The notes under the pieces: generated by a model | Seen by the model: the letters and a program-made list of their open reading frames with translations, nothing else | Database searches by the model: none | Told to the model about the DNA's origin: nothing | Part shown: positions 1 through 6,885 of the stretch, in pieces | Position numbering within the stretch: the first letter of the stretch is position 1 | Layout: every line of letters begins with the position of its first letter | Translations under genes and position numbers: made by a program | DNA from: Cyclobacteriaceae bacterium | GTDB lineage: Bacteria > Bacteroidota > Bacteroidia > Cytophagales > Cyclobacteriaceae | NCBI GenBank assembly: GCA_026994125.1 | Contig: JALWRJ010000091.1 | Coordinates: 1-8,204, forward strand | Length of the DNA: 8,204 bases | Reading direction: 5' to 3'

Positions 1-2816
1 GTTTGGTACACCGGGTCTATTATTTGATGTAGTTTTCCATCTAGCTCCAAAATACGTGTTTGCGATAACGCATTGGTTACCGTTTGCTCAATGCTTTCGT
101 TGTAATTAGCCTGTTTGAGTGGATAATAAGTGCTATCCTTTTGCATTTCAAGAATTTTTTTATCCTTTAGCCCCATGGCCTTATTTTGTTTTTTTAAGTT
201 ATATGTTTTCAAGGTTTTTAAAAATTCGAGGGCTTCTCCTAATACGTTTTGGTTTATTTGCTCAGGGGTTAATTTAGTGTAATTCACAAATTTATCTTCG
301 CCAAAACGGTCGAGTTGTTCTTTAATATGGTTTCTTACCAATTGTAAATCGTAAGAAGCATGTTGTACCTCTATGGGCTTTTTACTTTTAGATAACTTAA
401 AGCCCTCGAGTAAGGTAGATTCCAATTTAGGGATAAAGTACACACTGGCATAGCGGGTTTCTGATATTACTTTTTCGTAGGGGTAAAAGATGCGCCCAAA
501 ATCGTTTTGTGTAAACTGTGCCACCAGGCTGGCTTCCAGTGCCCACCTCGATACCATTACATCGCCTATGATAGGCACATCTACCGGATTGCGAACCAGT
601 TTATGCAGTTGGTCGTACTTAACCACTACGCCACTCAGTAAAATTTGCGGAATGAGCAAAAATGGAATAAGGATATACACGGTAACGACCGAATTCATGG
701 CTGATGAAATGTTAAGACCCAGTAAATTGGCAAAGCAGGAAGTAGTAAACAAGATGGCCCAAAAAATAAGCATCATGCCGTTTATTTCTAAAATGGTATT
801 GCCCACCAGCACAAACAAAAAGGTTTGAATAGCCGAAATAGAAAACATAAGCACTAGTTTGCTCGATATATAACTGCCTTTGCTTAGGTTTAAGAAGGCT
901 TCGCGCTGCAATATTTTTTTATCTTTAATTATTTCTTCGGCACTTACGGTTAGCCCCATAAACATAGCCACTATAATGCTCATAAAAATATACGAGGGTA
1001 TGTTTTGGTTTTGGTAAAAAGTATATCCCGGACCCGAATACTTAACAATAAATGCCAAAATAGCTGCTATAATGGGTGCTTCTAATAAATTGATGAGCAG
1101 GTATTGGCGGTTGGCCAGTTTAGATAGTATATCTCGTTTAATAAAAATGCCCGTTTGCACCAATACATTAGGAATACGCAGGGTAGAAACCGGTTTTTCG
1201 TTTACATGCTCAATGGCTTTAGGTTGGGGCGATTGGGCATAAATAGCTTCCCATTCTTCGGGCGAAATTTTGCGCTGCTTGGTTTGGTTGCCGTATTCGT
1301 CCAGTACTTTGGTTTCGATAATATCAAAAACCTGTTCGGGGTTTACATTTCCACATACACTACATTCTCCTTCTTCGCTATCAATCATTTTCATGGCCTC
1401 TTTAAAATGAACTACCGATTCTACGGGGAAGCCATAATAAATTTGGTAGCCGCCTGTATCTAAAATCAGCAAGCGGTCGAACATTTTAAAAATATGAGAG
1501 GATGGTTGATGGATAACCACAAACACAATTTTGCCGTTGAGTGATAGTTCTTTGAGCAAATCCATGATGTTCTCCGAATCGCGCGATGAAAGGCCACTGG
1601 TGGGCTCATCTACAAATAGCACACTGGGTTCTCGCAGCAACTCGAGCGCAATGTTTACACGCTTTCGTTGGCCACCGCTAATTACTTTTTCAAGAGGCGA
1701 GCCTACTTTTAAATCTTTAATATGAATAAGGCCTATGCTGGTAAGTGTTTTTTCCACTAAAGCCACTAATTCTTGTTTAGTAAGCTGGCTAAAACAAAGC
1801 CGGGCAGCGTAATACAGGTTATCAAATACGGTTAGGTCTTCCAGCAGCAGGTCGTCTTGCGGCACATAGCCAATAACCCCTTTAATAGGCTCGGGGTTGG
1901 CGTGTATATCGATACCGTTTATTTTTACCACTCCGCTGGTAGGTTTATCGGAACCGTTAAGCACATTTAAAAGGGTAGATTTGCCCGCTCCGCTGGCACC
2001 CATAATGCCCATAAGCTTGCCCGAATGCTCACTAAAATTAATGTTTTGCAATCCCTTATATCCATTTGGAAACGTGTACGAAACATTGTTTACTTCGAGC
2101 GAAAGCTTTGTGCCACCATTGCTTTTGAGTTGGTACACCGACACTAAATCGCTGTAATAAATGGTTTCGAATTTACCCCGGATGGCACTGCCTTGCGTAA
2201 AGGCTTTAATGTGGTTGTTGGGCAGCCTAATACCGTTTAAGGTGACTTCGGAGCTGCCTATTTTTTTAATAAAAGCAGTATTGGTACTCGGGAAATGGAT
2301 AATGGCAATAAACCCTTTAAACCTGGGGCGTTGCAAATGAAAGTAGGGCTTTGTGCTGTCATCGGGTTGTGCATCAATAATAAAGATATGTTCGTTTTTA
2401 AAATCTTCGATGCGTTGGGCTACTACAAACTCCCAAATTAAATCAAGGTCAGCGGTAGCTACCTTAAAGTTGTTTCTGATGCGCTCAACTAATTCTTTTT
2501 CGCGGGCGGTTATGGTGCCATCGGCCATGGTGGCCGAAATCATTTGCAATAGTATAGCATATTTTTGGTGCTTGGTAAGCTCGCTGCTTACCTGGTGGCA
2601 AAGTTCGTCAATTAAGGCTTCGTCATTTACACTGGGCAGGGCTTCTAGCCGTGCTACTTCTTTATCAAAAAACAAAATGTATTTCTGAACCAGGTCTTCG
2701 TTTAGCTGGTTTTTTAGTACTTCTTTTATTTTGTCGCGTTCTTCGCTGGTTACCCTGTCTTCTTTAATAATGATGGCAAACAGCTTTAGCAGTACCTCAA
2801 TTAGCGTTTTACTCAC
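1..2816 (-). CDS. TerB/ABC ATPase/ABC-2 permease fusion, ABCG-like half transporter (3' end outside window)
   Basis: The minus-strand frame stays open from a GTG at 2816 to the left edge, giving 938 visible residues with the C-terminus missing. Domains in order: an all-helical TerB-like region (about 1-130), with two similar helical units and an acidic MADGTITAREKE motif near 97-108; a beta-rich segment (about 145-225); an ABC ATPase (about 237-460) with Walker A GASGAGKST (273-281), Q-loop PQDD (319-322), signature ISGGQRKR (379-386), Walker B VLFVDEP (399-405) and H-loop His436; a linker with Cys485-x-x-Cys488; and a membrane domain with hydrophobic segments near 575-593, 606-625, 648-676, 680-702 and 708-732, then a long polar stretch. 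ATPase before permease and the ISGGQRKR signature are ABCG-like, suggesting a homodimeric inner-membrane exporter or a machine acting on an envelope substrate. The substrate is unknown. GTG is preferred because SKTLIEVLLKLFAIIIK starts the TerB helix directly; the frame has no ATG just upstream. Confidence 0.88.
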   Translation of the reverse strand, partial: MSKTLIEVLLKLFAIIIKEDRVTSEERDKIKEVLKNQLNEDLVQKYILFFDKEVARLEALPSVNDEALIDELCHQVSSELTKHQKYAILLQMISATMADGTITAREKELVERIRNNFKVATADLDLIWEFVVAQRIEDFKNEHIFIIDAQPDDSTKPYFHLQRPRFKGFIAIIHFPSTNTAFIKKIGSSEVTLNGIRLPNNHIKAFTQGSAIRGKFETIYYSDLVSVYQLKSNGGTKLSLEVNNVSYTFPNGYKGLQNINFSEHSGKLMGIMGASGAGKSTLLNVLNGSDKPTSGVVKINGIDIHANPEPIKGVIGYVPQDDLLLEDLTVFDNLYYAARLCFSQLTKQELVALVEKTLTSIGLIHIKDLKVGSPLEKVISGGQRKRVNIALELLREPSVLFVDEPTSGLSSRDSENIMDLLKELSLNGKIVFVVIHQPSSHIFKMFDRLLILDTGGYQIYYGFPVESVVHFKEAMKMIDSEEGECSVCGNVNPEQVFDIIETKVLDEYGNQTKQRKISPEEWEAIYAQSPQPKAIEHVNEKPVSTLRIPNVLVQTGIFIKRDILSKLANRQYLLINLLEAPIIAAILAFIVKYSGPGYTFYQNQNIPSYIFMSIIVAMFMGLTVSAEEIIKDKKILQREAFLNLSKGSYISSKLVLMFSISAIQTFLFVLVGNTILEINGMMLIFWAILFTTSCFANLLGLNISSAMNSVVTVYILIPFLLIPQILLSGVVVKYDQLHKLVRNPVDVPIIGDVMVSRWALEASLVAQFTQNDFGRIFYPYEKVISETRYASVYFIPKLESTLLEGFKLSKSKKPIEVQHASYDLQLVRNHIKEQLDRFGEDKFVNYTKLTPEQINQNVLGEALEFLKTLKTYNLKKQNKAMGLKDKKILEMQKDSTYYPLKQANYNESIEQTVTNALSQTRILELDGKLHQIIDPVYQ

Positions 2817-2839
2817 AGTTTTTTGTTGGTTAGTTACAT

Positions 2840-2871
2840 AAAAAAGCCATCCACTGGGTAGCGGACGGCTT
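2840..2871 (-). terminator. Intrinsic terminator after the lipoprotein gene
   Basis: On the minus strand a 12-bp stem (arms 2871-2860 and 2855-2844) closes a 4-base loop (2859-2856). Two of its pairs are G-U wobbles in the minus-strand RNA but A-C mismatches in plus-strand RNA, so the hairpin is stable only in the minus direction. Six T's run from the base of the stem (2845-2840), the classic intrinsic terminator layout. It starts 22 bases after the lipoprotein stop codon and ends 23 bases before the GTG of the ABC gene. Confidence 0.85.
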
Positions 2872-2893
2872 TAATAATACGAAAAAAGATTTA

Positions 2894-3784
2894 TTATGCA
2901 ATTAATCGTGCCCTGATTTTGCTTACCTGGTCAGTAATATCTTTAAGAGTTTCGTCCGAAAGCATTAAATCGGCCTGGTTGTTTTTAATTTTTTCGGCCA
3001 TGTTTAGTTTTTTATACGAGGCTAAAATGCTTTCAAAATCAGTAACTAGTTGTTTAACTTCATCATCTTGCTCAACGCTTTTTAGCAATTTAATGGTTTC
3101 CTCAATACCTTGTTGCTGATCTAAAATAATGCGAATAACCGGAGTTAAAATTAAGTTGCGTTGTTCTTGAGGAAGTAGGTCTTTAGGATAGGTTTGTACC
3201 AAAGTAGTAGAAATATACAAGCCCTCCACAAAACTACCGGCTGTAACTAAGGCAGCTACCTTATTTCGTTCCTCATCTTTCAGGTATTTATCTACATTAT
3301 CAACAGCCTCGTTTATAAGTACTTCCAGCGAGTCTTTAGAATCAATATTGTTCTCAAACCTTTTAAGCACTACTTCATCAACGGCACTTACAACGCCTAA
3401 ATGTTCGGCTAATTTTTTAATGGTTTGCAGGTAATCAATCGATTCCTGTGTTTTTTCGTACGAGCTTAAATAGGCTACATCCGAAGCATATACGCCCAGG
3501 CAGGCGGCTGCTTTACTCGAAGTAGTCATGTATTTATCGGCTATGGTGTTATCATTGATAAGCGAGCCGTTAAAATCGGCACCGGTAGCTTCTATCAAGT
3601 AGGGTACTTCGGTGGGTGAAGGAATTTGGTAGGTAACTTCCTCAATTTTTTGTTTGAGTTCTTCTTTAGCTGCATTAAACTCAGCTGATTCATCGGTTTT
3701 TTCTTCTTTGCCTCCACCACAGGCAATTAAACTGCCCAAGGCAACTCCTAGTACTGCGTTAAATACGAATGATTTTATCTTCAT
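2894..3784 (-). CDS. Conserved helical lipoprotein of unknown function
   Basis: The 296-residue product starts with a type II signal peptide: basic MKIK, a hydrophobic core (about 6-19) and lipobox L-I-A-C, with Cys22 as the predicted lipidated residue. GGGKEEKTDES follows; in Bacteroidota such a charged stretch just after the cysteine can act as an export signal to the outer surface, but this one is not a clear match and final location is uncertain. The mature part looks almost entirely alpha-helical, with no catalytic motif I can name. The stretches around YLIEATGADFNGSLIND (about 62-78) and the helical segment up to YASDVAYL (about 99-106) resemble, from memory, a hypothetical family found across Bacteroidota. 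ATG at 3784 is the right start because the signal peptide begins there; the leader GCTAAAA has no Shine-Dalgarno. Its stop is followed by a strong terminator and then the ABC transporter gene, which may be a functional partner. Confidence 0.85.
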   Translation of the reverse strand: MKIKSFVFNAVLGVALGSLIACGGGKEEKTDESAEFNAAKEELKQKIEEVTYQIPSPTEVPYLIEATGADFNGSLINDNTIADKYMTTSSKAAACLGVYASDVAYLSSYEKTQESIDYLQTIKKLAEHLGVVSAVDEVVLKRFENNIDSKDSLEVLINEAVDNVDKYLKDEERNKVAALVTAGSFVEGLYISTTLVQTYPKDLLPQEQRNLILTPVIRIILDQQQGIEETIKLLKSVEQDDEVKQLVTDFESILASYKKLNMAEKIKNNQADLMLSDETLKDITDQVSKIRARLIA

Positions 3785-3800
3785 TTTTAGCTTAAATTAA

Positions 3801-3820
3801 AATTAGCCTCAATTCTAATT
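3801..3820. repeat. Short inverted repeat in the lipoprotein leader
   Basis: AATTAG and CTAATT are perfect 6-base complementary arms separated by 8 bases (minus strand 3820-3815 and 3806-3801), between the possible promoter and the ATG at 3784. It could be a weak leader hairpin or an operator half-site pair, but in AT-rich sequence it may simply be chance. Confidence 0.2.
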
Positions 3821-3824
3821 AAAA

Positions 3825-3856
3825 TAAATGTAATTTCATTCTTAAAAGGCATTAAA
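3825..3856 (-). promoter_or_regulatory. Possible Bacteroidota-type promoter for the lipoprotein gene
   Basis: The Bacteroidota housekeeping consensus is TTTG, then roughly 17-23 bases, then TAnnTTTG. On the minus strand TTTA (3856-3853) is followed by a 20-base spacer and TACATTTA (3832-3825), one mismatch in each element. It lies 41 bases upstream of the lipoprotein ATG, in the gap after the GH65 gene. The region is very AT-rich, so chance matches are likely; this is a candidate only. Confidence 0.3.
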
Positions 3857-3892
3857 CCTTCTATTTTTTTTAGGATGATAACGCATATCGGG

Positions 3893-6217
3893 CTAACTTA
3901 CTGTTTGTTGCTTCGATAGCTGAACCTCAACAGGATTGTTTTTATCTATTTTTTCTGTTTGTCCGTTTATAAGCAAGACAAGCTCTTGAGGGTTGTTGGT
4001 TTTAATACAAATGGCTGTTTGTGTAATGGTTACCTCCAGGATATGAGACCTAAACCTAATGGTGAAATTATACGATTTCCATTTGGCCGGAATGTTTGGC
4101 GTAAAGCTAAGCATGTTCTGGCTGATGCGCAAACCGGCAAATCCTTCCACTATGGTCATCCAGGTGCCTCCCATGCTGGTTATGTGCAAGCCGTCAGCGG
4201 TGTCGTTGTTCAGGTTGTCCAGGTCGAGTCGTGCAGTACGCAAGTACATTTCGTAGGCTTTATCGTGCAGGCCTATGGCAGAGGCTAAAATGCTATGAAT
4301 ACAGGGCGATAACGATGACTCGTGTACGGTTAAGGGTTCGTAAAACTCGAAATTTCGTTTAATGGTTTCAGGGGGGTATTCGTCTTGAAACATGTACAAC
4401 CCTTGCAGCACATCGGCTTGTTTTATGTAGCACGAACGAAGAATCCTGTCCCACGACCAGTGTTCGTGTATGGGGCGTTCGTTAGCGGGTAACTGGTTGG
4501 CTGGCACTAATTCTTTATCCAGGAACCCATCCTGTTGTAAAAAAATGCCTTTTTGCTGGTCTTCAGGCAAGTACAGATTATCCAGTATATGCATCCATTT
4601 ATCAGCTTCTTTCTTGGTGTTGAAGGCGGTTTTTTTACAAAGTTTATCAAATATTTTGAGGTCTTTATACAACTCTAGTTGCTCCAGGGTGTAGCGTAGC
4701 GTCCATTCAATAAGTTTTAGGGTGTACCAGTTGTTATTTACATTGTTTTCGTACTCATTAGGCCCGGTAACCCCAAGGAGTACATATTTTTGTTTAGCTT
4801 GCGACCAATTTACCCGTTGTGCCCAAAATCGCGAAATGGCTATAAGCACTTCTAAACCATAGTCAAGCATATAGTCGGTATCGCCTGTGTATTGTATGTA
4901 GTTGTAAATAGCATAGGCAATGGCTCCGTTTCGGTGGATTTCTTCAAAGGTAATTTCCCATTCGTTATGGCATTCTTCGCCATTTATGGTTACCATAGGG
5001 TAGAGGGCTGCGCCTCGATTAAAACCTAGTTTTTCGGCATTTTCCTGCGCTTTTTTTAAATGATTATACCTGTATTTTAACAAGTTACGTGCCACGTGAG
5101 CCTCGGAAGTACGCATGTAAAAAGGCAGGCAGTAGGCTTCGGTATCCCAGTAGGTTACTCCACCGTATTTTTCTCCAGTAAATCCCTTTGGCCCAATGTT
5201 TAGTTGTTCGTTGGCGCCTGTATAGGTTTGGTATAATTGAAAAATATTGTATCGAATGGCTTGCTGGGCTGCAATATCGCCCTCAATTTTAATATCGCTC
5301 TCGTTCCATTTTTGCTGCCAGGCTTGGGTGTGTTCTTTCAGTAATTTTTTATACCCCTGGCTTTCAAATGTGGATACTTTTTGCTGTACAAATGGCACCA
5401 AAGGTTGGTTAGGGTGGCTAAAGGAGCTGGCTACGGCTACATATTTGTGCAAGGTAAGCGTTTGGTTTTGGCGGACGAGAACGCTGAACTGCTGCCCAAT
5501 TTGTTCGTCTTTTTCCCAGCAAATGGGGGTGTTGGCTACTTGTTGGTTTTCTATAAATAGTTGGTTGCGCATGGCTACCGCCACATCAAAATGTGTTTTT
5601 TTAGTTTGGGTGTGTAGGTACGAAACCTCAGTAGTTGCTTGTTTGGCAATGGTTTGCCAAAACTGTTCGTTATAGTTGGCATCGGCATTTTTAACGCCTC
5701 CATCCAGCAGGGGTAGCAAGGTTATTTCTCCGTTAAAGTTTAAGGGAGTAACCGCATAGCTAACAGCACCCAAGGTAGTATCTTGTAAACTTACAAAGCG
5801 TTGGGCTTTAAGGGTAAGTTGTTTGCCCGAAGGCAGGGTAGCAGTAACTGTTCGGGTCAGGGTGCCTTCCTGCATATTTAATTCCCGCTTAAAATGATTG
5901 ATTTGGCAGGTGTTTAAATCAAAAACTTCGTCTTGCACCCGCACCTTTACCCCTATCCAGTTGGTTGCATTAATAATCTTAGCAAAATACTCCGGATAGC
6001 CATTTTTCCACCATCCTACCCTGGTTTTATCGGGGTAATAAACACCCCCAATGTACGAGCCTTGCAAGGTATTTCCACTATATTCTTCTTCAAAATTGGC
6101 GCGTTGCCCCATGGCTCCGTTGCCAATACTAAAAATACTTTCCGATACTTTATTGTTTTCAGGATGAAATCCTTCTTCAATAATACGCCAGGCGTGATGT
6201 TTTATATATTCAGTCAT
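3893..6217 (-). CDS. Glycoside hydrolase family 65 phosphorylase, probably maltose phosphorylase
   Basis: This 774-residue cytoplasmic enzyme (no signal peptide) has the usual GH65 length and layout: an N-terminal beta-sandwich (about 1-280), a linker helix, an (alpha/alpha)6 barrel (about 320-690) and a small C-terminal beta domain. Visible signatures are IGPKGFTGEKYGGVTYWDTE (341-360), GPNEYENNVNNNWYT (485-499) with the predicted general acid Glu488, matching Glu487 of the Lactobacillus brevis enzyme, HEHWSWDRILR (584-594), the substrate-binding pair Lys599-Gln600, HESSLSP (632-638) and the phosphate-site region around HITSMGGTW (678-686). Inverting phosphorolysis of maltose gives glucose plus beta-glucose-1-phosphate. 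The specificity loop HNEWEITFE (417-425) is of the maltose phosphorylase type as I recall it; trehalose, kojibiose or nigerose specificity is less likely but not excluded. It starts two bases after the pgmB stop, so co-translation is expected, and pgmB consumes its product. The leader ACTAAAAATG has no Shine-Dalgarno. Confidence 0.93.
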   Translation of the reverse strand: MTEYIKHHAWRIIEEGFHPENNKVSESIFSIGNGAMGQRANFEEEYSGNTLQGSYIGGVYYPDKTRVGWWKNGYPEYFAKIINATNWIGVKVRVQDEVFDLNTCQINHFKRELNMQEGTLTRTVTATLPSGKQLTLKAQRFVSLQDTTLGAVSYAVTPLNFNGEITLLPLLDGGVKNADANYNEQFWQTIAKQATTEVSYLHTQTKKTHFDVAVAMRNQLFIENQQVANTPICWEKDEQIGQQFSVLVRQNQTLTLHKYVAVASSFSHPNQPLVPFVQQKVSTFESQGYKKLLKEHTQAWQQKWNESDIKIEGDIAAQQAIRYNIFQLYQTYTGANEQLNIGPKGFTGEKYGGVTYWDTEAYCLPFYMRTSEAHVARNLLKYRYNHLKKAQENAEKLGFNRGAALYPMVTINGEECHNEWEITFEEIHRNGAIAYAIYNYIQYTGDTDYMLDYGLEVLIAISRFWAQRVNWSQAKQKYVLLGVTGPNEYENNVNNNWYTLKLIEWTLRYTLEQLELYKDLKIFDKLCKKTAFNTKKEADKWMHILDNLYLPEDQQKGIFLQQDGFLDKELVPANQLPANERPIHEHWSWDRILRSCYIKQADVLQGLYMFQDEYPPETIKRNFEFYEPLTVHESSLSPCIHSILASAIGLHDKAYEMYLRTARLDLDNLNNDTADGLHITSMGGTWMTIVEGFAGLRISQNMLSFTPNIPAKWKSYNFTIRFRSHILEVTITQTAICIKTNNPQELVLLINGQTEKIDKNNPVEVQLSKQQTVS

Positions 6218-6219
6218 TT

Positions 6220-6885
6220 TTAGTAACTATTTAATAGGTTAAGTGCTTGTTTTACAGTTAGTTTATCTAATCCTGATACCACCAAATTAGCTTGATACAA
6301 TGTGGTTGAGTTGCCAATACCAATGCTTTTCATACCGGCATTTTGGGCGGCTGCAATGCCGGCTTCAGCGTCTTCAAAAACCAGGCAGTTTTCGGGAGCT
6401 AAACCCAGCAGGTGGGCTGCTTTTGTAAAAACTTCGGGATTGGGTTTGGCCTGGCTTACCATGGTGCCATCCACCCGGGCATCGAACAGGTGTGCAATGC
6501 CCAATTTTTTTAAGATGTAGGCAGCATTTTTACTGGCCGATCCCAAGGCAATTTTTATGACTTGGTTATGTGTATTGGTTATAAACGAGTGTACACCCGG
6601 CAACACATCCTGTGGGCTTAGGTTTTCAATTAAGTGCAGGTATATTTCGTTTTTTTGGCGAGCCAACGCTTGTTTTTCGGTTTCGGTTTTTTTTATGTTT
6701 CCCAGGCTAAGCAGTATTTCTAAGGATTGCAGGCGGCTTACGCCTTTTAAGGCTTCGTTGTGCTGTAGGGTAAAAGTAATGCCCAGTTGTTGAGCCACTT
6801 TTTTCCATGCCTGGTAATGATACCTGGCAGTATCAACAATTACCCCATCTAAATCAAAAATAAAGCCTTTATTCATCCTCTTCAT
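6220..6885 (-). CDS. pgmB: Beta-phosphoglucomutase (HAD superfamily)
   Basis: The 221-residue enzyme interconverts beta-glucose-1-phosphate and glucose-6-phosphate in the cytoplasm, linking the GH65 phosphorylase to glycolysis. It is colinear with the Lactococcus lactis enzyme (also 221 residues). The match covers DLDGVIVDT with nucleophile Asp11 and acid/base Asp13; His23 in the cap hinge; cap-domain GVSR with Arg51, typical of beta-phosphoglucomutase rather than general HAD phosphatases; GSASKN (115-120) with Ser116 and Lys119; Lys147 in AKPNP; and the Mg-binding Glu171-Asp172 in FEDAEAG. Two starts are possible. ATG at 6885 overlaps the carrier gene by 17 bases; ATG at 6876 (fourth codon) overlaps by 8 in ATGAATAA and lies closer to the family's usual N-terminus. 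Either overlap implies translational coupling with the carrier. The GH65 gene follows after two bases. Confidence 0.94.
   Translation of the reverse strand: MKRMNKGFIFDLDGVIVDTARYHYQAWKKVAQQLGITFTLQHNEALKGVSRLQSLEILLSLGNIKKTETEKQALARQKNEIYLHLIENLSPQDVLPGVHSFITNTHNQVIKIALGSASKNAAYILKKLGIAHLFDARVDGTMVSQAKPNPEVFTKAAHLLGLAPENCLVFEDAEAGIAAAQNAGMKSIGIGNSTTLYQANLVVSGLDKLTVKQALNLLNSY

Noticed and set aside
490..2688. Several plus-strand open frames of 64-112 codons
   Set aside because: They lie antisense to the ABC fusion gene, whose minus-strand frame shows all ATPase motifs in order. Their translations are compositionally odd and match no family I know.
2834..2839. ATG at 2839 as the start of the ABC gene
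   Set aside because: It is followed at once by TAA and is out of frame with the GTG at 2816, so it cannot be the start.
3842..3872. Hairpin AAGG-CATTAAA-CCTT followed by a T run on the plus strand
   Set aside because: The stem has only four base pairs, and there is no plus-strand gene upstream for it to terminate.
3877..3889. Inverted repeat GATA-ACGCA-TATC just after the GH65 stop
   Set aside because: Four AT-rich pairs followed by an A run on the minus strand do not make a credible terminator.
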